Shown here piece by piece: positions 22,795 through 32,204 of a DNA stretch of 64,000 nt. Numbering within the stretch: the stretch's first letter is position 1; every line of letters begins with the position of its first letter. The notes under the pieces are model-generated. The model saw only the letters and a program-made list of their open reading frames with translations. It ran no database searches and was not told the origin of the DNA. The position numbers were made by a program, and so were the translations under genes. The stretch is from Enterococcus casseliflavus NBRC 100478 (GTDB lineage Bacteria; Bacillota; Bacilli; Lactobacillales; Enterococcaceae): assembly GCF_001544095.1 (NCBI RefSeq), contig NZ_BCPT01000016.1, positions 1 to 64,000 on the forward strand. The letters are read 5' to 3'.

Positions 22795-23487
22795 TTAATA
22801 GTTTATACCAAATATACAGTTTTCATATAGAAAAGATAAAAGTTCTTTTTTTTCATTTAAATCTTCACTATTGTAATACACTGATAAAAGTTTATTAAAT
22901 TGATCAAATAAATTACTTGGTATTGATAATAAGCCTAATCCTTGGCTAAACATAATTTTGTTGGCACTCAACAATGCAGTTCTTTTATTACCGTCCCAAA
23001 ATATTTGATTTTTCGAAATAAATAGAAACAGTCGCAAGGCTTTTTCCGTCTCTGATATGTCTTGATTTAGTATCTCATCATATTGATTCTTTACCTCCTC
23101 TTCAGTTAATATTGGTGGCACATATCTTCCTTGAATAGTCGATACTTCTACTCCACCGGTTCGTATTTCACCAGGAAAAAGGGCATCCTCCGCTGCAACT
23201 ATCCGATTAATTCGCTTACTTGTCTCTAACAGGGGCTCCTGTACGTCATTTAAAAGCATTTCAAAGCCTCTTTTTAAGTTAACGACGGTCAGGACATCAT
23301 CTACAGCCACGTTATTGGCCCGATTATACTTAATAATCTCTTCTGTTTGTAACAACGTTGTATTTAACCCTTCAAATTTCCCCGCATTATACACCAGTTC
23401 CACAATGTTTTTCTTCAATAAATACACAGACTCTTTGCGAGATAAGTGATATTTATCAGGAAAGTTAGGCTGCTTTTCTTCGTTCAT
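22795..23487 (-). CDS. Fic-domain protein lacking the catalytic His
   Basis: A 230-residue Fic/DOC-fold protein. The core loop at residues 161-170 is QIFWDGNKRT where active AMP-transferases have HxF(D/E)GN(G/K)R, so Gln replaces the catalytic His while the anion-binding GNKR part is kept. The upstream segment NAGKFEGLNTTL resembles the inhibitory-helix motif. It lies just before gajA on the same strand. A FIDO protein in front of Gabija could be a regulator or a passenger; a catalytic role as AMPylator is unlikely. Ribosome site AAGAGGTGAG precedes the ATG. Confidence 0.75.
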   Translation of the reverse strand: MNEEKQPNFPDKYHLSRKESVYLLKKNIVELVYNAGKFEGLNTTLLQTEEIIKYNRANNVAVDDVLTVVNLKRGFEMLLNDVQEPLLETSKRINRIVAAEDALFPGEIRTGGVEVSTIQGRYVPPILTEEEVKNQYDEILNQDISETEKALRLFLFISKNQIFWDGNKRTALLSANKIMFSQGLGLLSIPSNLFDQFNKLLSVYYNSEDLNEKKELLSFLYENCIFGINY

Positions 23488-23535
23488 TTTCTCACCTCTT
23501 AAATTTTTCCTTCTATTATATAGGGCGTTATTCTG

Positions 23536-24135
23536 TCATAAATCCAAACTCTTTACTGCTGTATCTTTGTCTTCCTGGGTGATCCCAATATAGCGTAAGG
23601 TCTCCCGTTGCGAAGAATGGTTGAGCAGCGACTGAATGATCTCTGTTTTGGTTCCTTGCTTGTACAAAAAATAGCCAAAGGTCTTGCGCATCGAATGGGG
23701 ACCAATTTCTTTCAACCCAACCGCCGTTCCAGCTTCATGAATGATCCGCCAAAGGCTTTGTCGGGTCAAAGGCGTATCTGCTCCTTTTCGACTTGGAAAC
23801 AAATAATTGCTGAAGTCATGTACTTGCAGTTGCTCAGGAAATTCGGATTGAACATAATCGAGAATCACTTTTCGCAATTTGTTCGAAATGAAGACCGAAT
23901 TGTGTTTGGCCGTTTTTTGTTCCTTCATGGCCAGACGTTCTTTGACAATCACCCGCCCACGGGAAATTTCTAACACATCACTTAATTTCAACTGTCTTAA
24001 ATCGGAAATTCGATAGGCTGTATTGATCCCAATCGAAAAAAGCACTAAATTTCGTTGCCCATATTTTCCGGAAGCCAAAATTGCTTTCATGGCATCGATC
24101 TTTTTTTTGTCGCGAATCGGTTCCACGCTCTTCAT
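23536..24135 (-). CDS. Tyrosine recombinase
   Basis: A 199-residue compact integrase/recombinase catalytic domain. The conserved set is visible: Arg in INTAYRISDLRQ, Lys in AKHNSVF, H-x-x-R in IGPHSMRKTFGYF, His in LLNHSSQRE and the nucleophile Tyr in LRYIGIT. There is no N-terminal arm-binding domain, so it is of the short plasmid type that resolves multimers or inverts segments. It starts just upstream of fic, with AGGTGG before the ATG. Its target site is not identified. Confidence 0.88.
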   Translation of the reverse strand: MKSVEPIRDKKKIDAMKAILASGKYGQRNLVLFSIGINTAYRISDLRQLKLSDVLEISRGRVIVKERLAMKEQKTAKHNSVFISNKLRKVILDYVQSEFPEQLQVHDFSNYLFPSRKGADTPLTRQSLWRIIHEAGTAVGLKEIGPHSMRKTFGYFLYKQGTKTEIIQSLLNHSSQRETLRYIGITQEDKDTAVKSLDL

Positions 24136-24202
24136 TTTTAGCCACCTCTCAAATGTTACTTAATACGATTATAACAGATAATAAGTCTCATTTAAACATA
24201 CT

Positions 24203-24247
24203 ATAAAAAAAAGGCTCTAAAAGAAAAGTGATTTCCTCTTAGAGCCT
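24203..24247 (-). terminator. Terminator-like hairpin upstream of the recombinase
   Basis: AGGCTCTAA (24212-24220) pairs with TTAGAGCCT (24239-24247); on the minus strand a T8 run follows. It would insulate the recombinase gene from transcripts arriving from the right. Confidence 0.7.
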
Positions 24248-25379
24248 CTAAGGATGGAGCGATTTTAATGAATGTGACAGAATCAGATTGTGTCACATTT
24301 GCTCGAGATGAATTTATCAATTATTTATATATGATAATAGTATATATAAAATTTCGGAAGGATAAAATTATTAAATAATAATTTTTAGTTTCAACAAAGG
24401 ATAGGTTCTTATTTTGAGTAACCCTATTCTGATTGATAATAATATTTCTACTTTCCTCTCTATACTCAAGAATAAACACTTTGATCTTTGAATCATTTTC
24501 TTTTTACCTTGGGTTTCCTTTCCCCTTTGCTTTTTTCTTAGAGCACGTAATTCTTAGATAATGCTCTCTCAAAGGAGAACCAGTTTTATTCATCAAAAAT
24601 ATATTTAGAAATTTAAAGATTTGGATTAATTTGAATAACCTGTAGCCAAACTTTATTAACCTTTCAAAAACTTAACAATATAACAAATATTGAAAAGGAC
24701 CACGAAGGTATACCCTGTTGTCCGTTTTGTTTTTTTTAATCTAATGTGTGCCTACTATTTTAAAAAAATAAGTTTCTCCTTAGTAAAATAAGTTATTTTC
24801 TATGAGCAGCAATACATACCAAAATTCAACAATTCTAAATCTTTCTGAAATAGTCAGTTTTAAAAACGGCCAGTGAACGTTTGATTAGAAGTCCAAACAA
24901 AGAATGGGCAAATCTATGCTGTCAATCGACACTACGCCAAACAGTTAAAGGAAAAATTAACATGACCATCGATCTCACCATATCAAATACAGCTATAGCC
25001 AGATTGCTTCATTCCTAAACAAAATCCTCCGATTGTCGAAAAGATGTCTAAAAAGTACATTTATATTCTGTAGTGTCATTTCAAATATCCACTCAGTTTC
25101 TTCATACGTGTGAGAGGTATTTTAAGTACCTGATAAACTAGAAATAATGAGAAAATGGGTGGTTAAATTGCTGAAAATTTTTGTTATTCATATCTTTCAT
25201 AGAAAGTAAAAATGTTTATCTCTTCAATTTTTCGCCTTTTACTATCAAGTTAAAAAGGGTTCTAAATGAGATATCGGCAAACTTGAAAAAATCTCATTTC
25301 TGATTGTCAATGACGTATTTTTAACAATCTTAAAGTCATAAATTTCTTACAGAACCAATGACAACTAAAGTAAATTAAT
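24248..25379. other. Gene-poor stretch with remnants
   Basis: About 1.1 kb without a supported gene. TGTGACAGAATCAGATTGTGTCACA-like palindromic sequence lies near 24274-24299. At 24888-24965 a short plus-strand frame reads EVQTKNGQIYAVNRHYAKQL and ends at TGA; it resembles the end of a LytTR-type DNA-binding domain, so it may be a gene fossil. The rest is AT-rich with many stops in all frames. Confidence 0.5.
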
Positions 25380-26297
25380 TTAAAACGAAGGGATATTATG
25401 CGTACTTTTTTTTCTGTAAGCAGATGGTGAAGTACCAAAATATTCTCTAAATTTCCTACAAAAGTATGAGCTATTTGAGAAACCTGATAACTCAGAAATC
25501 CGAGTTATCGGTTTACTCGTCGTTTTTAGTTCTAATGAAGCCTGCATCAATCTGTGTTCTATCAAATAAGATACGGGAGATTGCCCAATTCCTTGTTTAA
25601 AAGTTTTTAAAGCGTTACTTTTACTCATACTTGAAACAGCTGCGATATCACCTAATCCTATATTTCTATGATAATTATCATGTATAAATTGTAACATCAG
25701 ATGTAATCTTGTTGATTGTAAACATTTACCATTATGAGCCTTTGATTCTTCTAAAATTTCAGTGGGTATATTTTCTATTAAAGTTTTTAAAATATTTGTA
25801 AGCAATAGTAAAGTATTAATTGGGGAAGAACTTTTTTCCAAGAAAGCTTGCACACTATAAATATTTGATAAATCTTCTAAAACTGACTTCTTCCAAAAAG
25901 TTTCCGAAGATAGTAATAGATAATCTGGACCAAACGAAATTAGAGGGTAAATATTTTTTTCATAAATAAGCGAGCCTTCTTGTGCAACAAGCTCAGGAGA
26001 AAACACTATGTTTTCCATCATGCCATCTTTTCCATTTTCATATCGATGGATAATTCCACTATTTATGAATATTCCCTCTCCTTGATTAATTTTAATTCTT
26101 TCTTGACCGATCAAACAAAATATAAACCCTTCAGACACACTAACAAACTCAACTTCACGATGCCAGTGCCAATCTATTAAACCATTTTTAAATTCAGAAA
26201 ATATATCTTTATAATAAGCTATTGGAAATTTTTTTTCTCCATGAACTATATCTTCTTTTAAACTATCATCTGTACTCGCATTACATAGACTCTTCAT
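25380..26297 (-). CDS. AraC-family transcriptional regulator
   Basis: A 305-residue regulator with an N-terminal cupin sensor (FKNGLIDWHWHREVEFVSVS, EGIFINSGIIHRYENG) and a C-terminal double HTH of AraC type (LGDIAAVSSMSKSNALKTFK, and ITRISELSGFSNSSYFCRKF then FGTSPSAYRKK). The ligand is probably a sugar. It is divergent from the DUF1349/MFS operon starting at 26420, which it most likely controls. GAGGTG precedes the ATG. Confidence 0.9.
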   Translation of the reverse strand: MKSLCNASTDDSLKEDIVHGEKKFPIAYYKDIFSEFKNGLIDWHWHREVEFVSVSEGFIFCLIGQERIKINQGEGIFINSGIIHRYENGKDGMMENIVFSPELVAQEGSLIYEKNIYPLISFGPDYLLLSSETFWKKSVLEDLSNIYSVQAFLEKSSSPINTLLLLTNILKTLIENIPTEILEESKAHNGKCLQSTRLHLMLQFIHDNYHRNIGLGDIAAVSSMSKSNALKTFKQGIGQSPVSYLIEHRLMQASLELKTTSKPITRISELSGFSNSSYFCRKFREYFGTSPSAYRKKSTHNIPSF

Positions 26298-26419
26298 TAA
26301 AAATCACCTCGATTGTGATATTTTAACATACTTTTCCTTTTTAGTACGATGTTAATGGTTGAGAAAAACGATATAATTCAATAGAAAAAATTTAAATATG
26401 TAAAGGAGTATTTAATGAA

Positions 26420-27019
26420 ATGGATTTTTTAAAAAGTAATCCCACTTGGATACGAAAACCCGCAAACTTCAAAATAGAAAACGATAGAGTAGAAATTACA
26501 ACGGATCCAGGAACTGATTTATGGTCTAAAACATATTATGGTTTTCAAACTGATACCGCACCTGTTCTGCAAGTAACAACTGAAAACCTTTTTTTCTCTT
26601 TTGTTGTAAAAACAAAATTCGACAGTAGTAACAGATTTGATCAATGTGGCTTAGCAATGTATCTAGATAAGAATAATTGGATTAAAGCTTCTATCGAATA
26701 TGAAGATAGAAACATTCAACGATTAGGAAGTGTAGTCACAAATAACGGATTTTCGGATTGGGCTACAACTGATATTTCATCGGAAATTGATACTATGTGG
26801 TATAGACTTTCTAGAAGAGAAAGTGATTTTAGAATTGAACATAGTGAGGATGGTATAAACTGGAAGCAAATGCGAATCTTTCATATGTGGAATGTATCAA
26901 GAAAAGTATCGTTTGGGATTTATGCCGGAAGTCCTACTGATGGATCCTATAAGGCCTTATTTACTAATATGAGTATCTTAGAATGCCAATGGGAGAATGA
27001 TAATGAGTGGAAATCATAA
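26420..27019 (+). CDS. DUF1349 protein (concanavalin-like fold)
   Basis: A 199-residue DUF1349 protein: MDFLKSNPTWIRKPANFKIE, NLFFSFVVKTKFDSSNRFDQ, GLAMYLDKNNWIKASIEYED, SVVTNNGFSDWATTD and FGIYAGSPTDGSYKALF are typical. The family has a jelly-roll fold and is found with carbohydrate genes; its reaction is not known. No signal peptide, so it acts inside the cell. It is the first gene of an operon with the MFS transporter, 51 bases downstream. A distant paralogue lies at 28571-29158. Confidence 0.85.
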   Translation: MDFLKSNPTWIRKPANFKIENDRVEITTDPGTDLWSKTYYGFQTDTAPVLQVTTENLFFSFVVKTKFDSSNRFDQCGLAMYLDKNNWIKASIEYEDRNIQRLGSVVTNNGFSDWATTDISSEIDTMWYRLSRRESDFRIEHSEDGINWKQMRIFHMWNVSRKVSFGIYAGSPTDGSYKALFTNMSILECQWENDNEWKS

Positions 27020-27070
27020 AAATATCTAATTTGTATATAAACCAATGAAAAATTAAAATCAGGAGAAAAA

Positions 27071-28315
27071 ATGAAACTAAGTTATAAACATACATTATAC
27101 GCATGCTTTAGCGGCTACATTTGTCAAGCTATAGTAAGCAACTTACCCCCACTACTTTTTGTAATCTTCCAATCTCATTTGGGAATTACTTTGGAAAATA
27201 TTACTTTTTTAATTACGCTGGGATTTTTCATACAAATTGCGATTGACATTCTAGCGGCAAGGATTGTTGACCGTTTTGGTTACAGAATATCTATGACGAT
27301 TGCCAATATTTTTTGCTTATTTGGATTGATCAGTTTAGGAGTACTACCTTACTATATTGATCCATTTACAGGTTTATTATTTGCTACAATCTTAAATGCT
27401 ATAGGCGGTGGTTTTCAGGAGGTTGTTGTAAGTCCAATTGTTGAGGCGTTGCCGGGAGACGAAAAATCTGGTTCAATGGGTATACTTCATTCCTTTTATT
27501 GTTGGGGTTACGTAGGTATCGTACTCTTTTCAACAATATACTTTTATATTTTTGGGCAAAATCATTGGGGATGGTTACCAATAATTAGCGGAATTGTGCC
27601 TTTAATCAATCTTTTCTTGTTTCTAAAAGTTCCGTTACGCACTTTAGTTGATAAAGATAAACAAGTACCTGCAAAAGTTCTTTTGCTAAAAAAATCATTT
27701 TGGATACTTATTATTTTGATGATTTGTTCTGGAGCTGCAGAGCAAGCAATGTCTAAATGGTCTTCATTCTTTGCTGAAGTTGGATTAGGAACATCTAAAA
27801 CAACAGGAGACTTATTAGGTCCTTTTGCATTTGCTTTATTAATGGGAATAACAAGGGTGATATACGGAAAAAAAGCAAAAAAATATGATTTACGTTTACT
27901 AATAGCATGTTCAGGACTACTTTGTATTTTTAGCTATTTATTAGTTACACTTTCTCCTATACCCTATATCTCTTTGTTAGGTTGTGCATTAACAGGGCTA
28001 TCTATTGCTATATTATGGCCTGCATCAATAAGTTTGGCATCTAGTTTAAATCCTTATGGCGGGAACACAATGTTCGGCATTCTAGCTTTAGGTGGAGATA
28101 TAGGATGTGCTATCGGACCCAGTATGGTAGGGGTTGTATCCAATATGGTCATAAATTCAAACTCTAGTTTTGTCCATGCTATACTTCCAGGTAACAATAT
28201 GACCCAGCTAGGTTTAAAAGTTGGATTATTTTCAGCAATAATTTTTCCTGTCATTATTGTAATAAGCATCATTATTCTAAGGTCCTTTAAGGAAAAAGAA
28301 ATGCTGCACAACTGA
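27071..28315 (+). CDS. MFS transporter (sugar-type)
   Basis: A 414-residue major facilitator with about 12 transmembrane helices. The loop VDRFGYRISM between helices 2 and 3 is the family signature. FQEVVVSPIVEALPGDEKSG and the general layout resemble fucose/glucose-type permeases (FGHS family). AGGAGAAAAA precedes the ATG. It is co-transcribed with the DUF1349 gene and ends at a strong terminator, so it probably imports the sugar sensed by the AraC regulator. Confidence 0.85.
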   Translation: MKLSYKHTLYACFSGYICQAIVSNLPPLLFVIFQSHLGITLENITFLITLGFFIQIAIDILAARIVDRFGYRISMTIANIFCLFGLISLGVLPYYIDPFTGLLFATILNAIGGGFQEVVVSPIVEALPGDEKSGSMGILHSFYCWGYVGIVLFSTIYFYIFGQNHWGWLPIISGIVPLINLFLFLKVPLRTLVDKDKQVPAKVLLLKKSFWILIILMICSGAAEQAMSKWSSFFAEVGLGTSKTTGDLLGPFAFALLMGITRVIYGKKAKKYDLRLLIACSGLLCIFSYLLVTLSPIPYISLLGCALTGLSIAILWPASISLASSLNPYGGNTMFGILALGGDIGCAIGPSMVGVVSNMVINSNSSFVHAILPGNNMTQLGLKVGLFSAIIFPVIIVISIIILRSFKEKEMLHN

Positions 28316-28362
28316 TGTAATTTATCTTAATTTTCCCTAAAATTTCTGAGTATAAAAAAAAG

Positions 28363-28406
28363 CCGATTTCCAGACTTTAATCATAGATCTGGAAATCGGT
28401 ATTTTT
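28363..28406 (+). terminator. Terminator after the MFS gene
   Basis: CCGATTTCCAGA (28363-28374) pairs with TCTGGAAATCGG (28388-28399), followed by TATTTTTAG. Confidence 0.85.
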
Positions 28407-28570
28407 AGTGTAAAAAAAACATTATACTTGTCGAACAAAAAGAAATCATTAAATAGAAGTAATTTATAGTGAAATAGCATAAGCTTAACAGCAAACCACC
28501 TCAACATGTATGACTACATGACTCCATATGTTTCTATTGGAGAGTCTGAATCCATAGAAAAAATATTATT

Positions 28571-29158
28571 CTATACACCCATTCTGATATTTTTCACGGT
28601 CTTTCTTTCTATCGACAAAGACTCGTATGTTCTAATTCCACCCTCACCCATAGGTGATTGTGCCAAGAGACCAACCTTTATATTTTCTTTAACTGGTAAA
28701 TTAAAGAATCTCATCATATAAAATATTTTACCATCTAATGAATAATGAAAAGCAAACGATTGACCCACTCGAGTTGCTTGCAACCAAACAAAATTTTGAT
28801 CGATATTACAACCGTTAGCATCGTCAGAGTATTCATTTGTGACTACACTCACTACAGCACGTCTATTGAAGTCGGTGAGTTCGAAACAAGCTTTAGCCCA
28901 ATGATTGAGATCTTGCATAATCATAATGGATGAAGAATCATAAGTACTTTTGAATTCTAGTGAAACTTTGACCTTCAAAATAAAATCTCCAGATATTTCT
29001 GTGTAATAGAATGGTGCATTATTAAGAGATTTAGGTGTAATACCCTGTTCTCCTATTACGCCATTATTATTAAAAAAATCACTATTTCTCGTTGCTAAAA
29101 TTTCGATTTTTCCATCTGATTCTCTGAAACTACTCTCATTCAACCATTTGAAATCCAT
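28571..29158 (-). CDS. Second DUF1349 protein
   Basis: A 195-residue protein, MDFKWLNESSFRESDGKIEI, with the DUF1349 motifs FYYTEISGDFILKVKVSLEF, SIMIMQDLNHWAKACFELTD, SVVTNEYSDDANG and VGLLAQSPMGEGG. It is a diverged paralogue of the protein at 26420-27019 and lies convergent to the same module. TTATGGAGGT lies before the ATG. It appears complete and stands alone on its strand. Confidence 0.85.
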   Translation of the reverse strand: MDFKWLNESSFRESDGKIEILATRNSDFFNNNGVIGEQGITPKSLNNAPFYYTEISGDFILKVKVSLEFKSTYDSSSIMIMQDLNHWAKACFELTDFNRRAVVSVVTNEYSDDANGCNIDQNFVWLQATRVGQSFAFHYSLDGKIFYMMRFFNLPVKENIKVGLLAQSPMGEGGIRTYESLSIERKTVKNIRMGV

Positions 29159-29249
29159 CGTACATAACCTCCATATATAATGATTGTCTAGAAATTTCTA
29201 GAAAAATAAATTGTTTTTATTATTCTAAGTTGGTCCATTTGACTTGCCT

Positions 29250-29765
29250 TTATATACTGCGGATAAAATCAAGCATCTGGGGAAGATTATTTTCAATATC
29301 ATTTGTAGTTAAATCATACTCCGCACCATAACTTGCAAAAAATCCTTGATAGTTTGCTTCCATATATGAAAAAGAAACTTCAAACGGTACTAAAATCTCA
29401 CTCAAAGCATATTTATACCTACCATTTTTCGAATAATTTTTTTCTTTAATACCAGCTGATACTAGTAAGGATACTTTATGATTTTTCATCTGATTATTTT
29501 TGCCATAAGCCCATCCCTCAACAAATACATCATCCAACCATTTTTTCATATTGGGTGGACAATTAAACCAATAAATCGGAAACTGTAAAACTAGTTTATC
29601 ATGGCTTTTTATCATTTCTTGTTCCTTAACCACATCAAATTCATAGCTATTACCTAAATTATGAATTGTAAATTCATCTGGATATTTTTTAAGTTCTTCA
29701 ATCCATCTTGCATTTACTTTTGATTCTTCAAGATTCTGATGTGCTATCACGACTAATGTTTTCAT
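29250..29765 (-). CDS. NAD(P)H oxidoreductase, flavodoxin-like fold (KefF/MdaB type)
   Basis: A 171-residue FMN enzyme: MKTLVVIAHQNLEESKVNAR, LVLQFPIYWFNCPPNMKKWL, DDVFVEGWAYGKNN and SLLVSAGIKEKNYSKNGRYK are typical of quinone/azo reductases. It is divergent from the HxlR-type regulator gene at 29873; such regulators usually control oxidoreductases of this kind in response to electrophiles. AAGGTGG precedes the ATG. Confidence 0.9.
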   Translation of the reverse strand: MKTLVVIAHQNLEESKVNARWIEELKKYPDEFTIHNLGNSYEFDVVKEQEMIKSHDKLVLQFPIYWFNCPPNMKKWLDDVFVEGWAYGKNNQMKNHKVSLLVSAGIKEKNYSKNGRYKYALSEILVPFEVSFSYMEANYQGFFASYGAEYDLTTNDIENNLPQMLDFIRSI

Positions 29766-29872
29766 TTTTTTACCACCTTACAAATATTTAATTCACAATA
29801 AGTATATGATATAATCATCATCAGGTATAGTACGCAAATATATGTAAGATACTATCTTAAAGGAGAGTAAAC

Positions 29873-30232
29873 ATGTCAATAGGTTGTAGTAAAACTAATG
29901 AAAAAATTGATAATACGGGATTTGGCTACACATTGTCAATTATAGGTGGAAAACACAAAATTATAATATTATATTGGCTTTTTGAAAAGGAGATTTTGAG
30001 ATATAATGAACTAAAAAGATGCATTGGCTCTATTTCCTTTAAGTCCCTAACGAATGCCCTAAAAGAGTTAGAGGAAAACGGGATAGTGATAAGAAATGAA
30101 TACCCTCAAATACCTCCTAAAGTAGAGTATAGTCTTTCTGAAAAAGGAAGTACGTTAATTCCTATCTTAGATCAAATGTGTTCCTGGGGAGAGATAAATA
30201 AAAATGATTTCGTACAAATCTCAAATAATTGA
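29873..30232 (+). CDS. HxlR-family transcriptional regulator
   Basis: A 119-residue winged-helix protein with a near N-terminal Cys (MSIGCSKTNEK), IIGGKHKIIILYWLFEKEIL, RYNELKRCIGSISFKSLTNA, LKELEENGIVIRNEYPQIPP and KVEYSLSEKGSTLIPIL: the HxlR pattern. The Cys may sense reactive aldehydes or quinones, as in YodB/HypR. AAGGAGAG precedes the ATG. The imperfect palindrome ATAGTA...TACTAT near 29827-29855 in the divergent promoter region is a candidate operator. The stop codon is inside the terminator hairpin. Confidence 0.9.
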   Translation: MSIGCSKTNEKIDNTGFGYTLSIIGGKHKIIILYWLFEKEILRYNELKRCIGSISFKSLTNALKELEENGIVIRNEYPQIPPKVEYSLSEKGSTLIPILDQMCSWGEINKNDFVQISNN

Positions 30233-30250
30233 GATTTGTACGAAATCTTT
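30208..30250. terminator. Terminator overlapping the HxlR stop codon
   Basis: TTTCGTACAAATCTCAA (30208-30224) and its exact complement (30229-30245) form a 17-bp stem with a four-base loop. The last codons of the regulator lie in the stem. Confidence 0.75.
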
Positions 30251-30308
30251 ATGTTCCTTATATAGAAATTATGTTTGATTATTCAAAATTCAATATAATT
30301 TCAGAGCT

Positions 30309-30944
<636 letters not shown>

Positions 30945-31166
30945 GTTATTTATTTGTGTCGTTTTGTACTCATAGCTAACTTTGCTCGAATACGCTCCCT
31001 TATTTATGGTGACATCGGCTACTTTATCTGTCTTTCCTTTATTATCTTTTGTTGGCTTGTCTTTGTACTGATAACTGATGGTTCCCCCGCGCTCTTGAAC
31101 CTTAGTGATTCGATTTGCATCGTCATATATTTTATCAGTTACTACTTGATTGAGATGGTCTGTAAC
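30945..31166 (-). pseudogene. RHS/YD-repeat protein fragment
   Basis: In frame with the broken GH1 gene, minus strand, the sequence reads VTDHLNQVVTDKIYDDANRI then TKVQERGGTISYQYKDKPTK and, further, YSSKVSYEYKTTQINN. The pattern YDDANRITKV..RGGTISYQY is that of RHS/YD repeats in large cell-surface or toxin proteins. Neither start nor toxin tail is present. One side joins the end of the Nudix gene and the other the GH1 fragment, so this is a recombination scar. Confidence 0.65.
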
Positions 31167-31720
31167 CTTAGTTCGTCATTCAACCACTTAAATCCATCAT
31201 GGATGATTTGCGTATGATCAAAAGCAAAAAGAGATTCCCAGTTTTCAGTGGAGGATCGTTCTTTTGACGTAACGTCTTGATAGAGTAATTTATCCTTATC
31301 AAACCTATACCAAAAAGCCTCAGAAGCATCATCTCCTGCATAAAGAGTCTTCATCTGCTGTAGAACAGTTATATAGACAGCAGAAACGGTCCATCCACGG
31401 GGATCCCGATTTTTATCTCCATATACACCTAATAAAGAAACTTCCTGCACTTCCACGCCCGTTTCTTCCGTTAACTCTCTGATAGCGGCCTTAATGATAT
31501 TTTCTCCTTCGTTAACGAAGCCACCTGGCAAAGCGAACCGTCCTTTGAAAGGATGATTTTTTCTTTTGACAAGTAAAATGTATACTGCATCCGACGTGAC
31601 ATTGAATATCAAATCGTCAACAGTAAATGCTGGCTTTGGATATTGTGGTAATTCCTGCTTCTTATACCAGCTTAACCACTCTTCTTCGTTCATTTCCTCT
31701 TCTGATACTTTATTTGCCAT
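31142..31720 (-). CDS. Nudix hydrolase (probable ADP-ribose/NAD-related)
   Basis: A 192-residue Nudix protein; the Nudix box GGFVNEGENIIKAAIRELTE then ETGVEV fits GX5EX7REUXEEXGU completely. The N-terminal LPQYPKPAFTVDDLIFNV and the later SLLGVYGDKNRDPRGWTVSA resemble the NrtR/ADP-ribose pyrophosphatase branch, but no winged-helix domain follows, so an enzyme rather than a regulator is expected. It is the last gene of the macrodomain/sirtuin run. The final residues (LQTISIK) may be altered by the RHS-type scar, which starts here. Confidence 0.85.
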   Translation of the reverse strand: MANKVSEEEMNEEEWLSWYKKQELPQYPKPAFTVDDLIFNVTSDAVYILLVKRKNHPFKGRFALPGGFVNEGENIIKAAIRELTEETGVEVQEVSLLGVYGDKNRDPRGWTVSAVYITVLQQMKTLYAGDDASEAFWYRFDKDKLLYQDVTSKERSSTENWESLFAFDHTQIIHDGFKWLNDELRLQTISIK

Positions 31721-31744
31721 GTGATTGTCTCCTTTTGCTTTGAG

Positions 31745-32194
31745 TTATCCGAAAGATTTAACGTTTTGATAGAAAGGCTTTTTGCTTAAATCAAAGATTG
31801 ACATAACGCCTTTATAAATTTCAAAGACTCGTAAAACATTTCGGTCTTCTACAGAGGGATATATTTTTGCCATGTAAGGATTTTTCTCGAAAATTTCATC
31901 TAAATAGGTAGAGCCTATTTCATTTACTCTCCCTTGTAAGGTAATAGAAAACGATTCCATTGATGTTTCTCCTTCTATACCTGTGATGGAAACGACCGGG
32001 TTCATTTTTAGCTGTTTATAAAACGGCTTGGATATTGCAGTCAAAAAATACAGCTTCGTTTCTTTCACCAACATAATATCGATTACTCTGGTGACCGGAT
32101 TTCCGTTTTCGTCTACTGTGGCGAACACGGTAGAATGAATCTCATTTTTTAAATAATTCAAATAATCTTCTGTCTTCATTTTTGAATGGTCCAT
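31745..32194 (-). CDS. Pyridoxamine 5'-phosphate oxidase-like flavoprotein
   Basis: I use ATG 32194 behind GGAGCG (MDHSKMKTEDYLNYLKNEIH). The 149-residue product has the split-barrel FMN-binding pattern: HSTVFATVDENGNPVTRVID, IMLVKETKLYFLTAISKPFY, LKMNPVVSITGI. The family includes small FMN or F420 reductases; the substrate is unknown. Its frame overlaps the end of the sirtuin gene at 32205 only if a longer start is used. It is part of the macrodomain, sirtuin, Nudix run. Confidence 0.85.
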   Translation of the reverse strand: MDHSKMKTEDYLNYLKNEIHSTVFATVDENGNPVTRVIDIMLVKETKLYFLTAISKPFYKQLKMNPVVSITGIEGETSMESFSITLQGRVNEIGSTYLDEIFEKNPYMAKIYPSVEDRNVLRVFEIYKGVMSIFDLSKKPFYQNVKSFG

Positions 32195-32204
32195 GAATGC
32201 GCTC

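Noticed and set aside
24888-24965. LytTR-like peptide considered as a gene
   Set aside because: Only about 25 codons, no start or ribosome site, surrounded by stops; kept only as a possible fossil.
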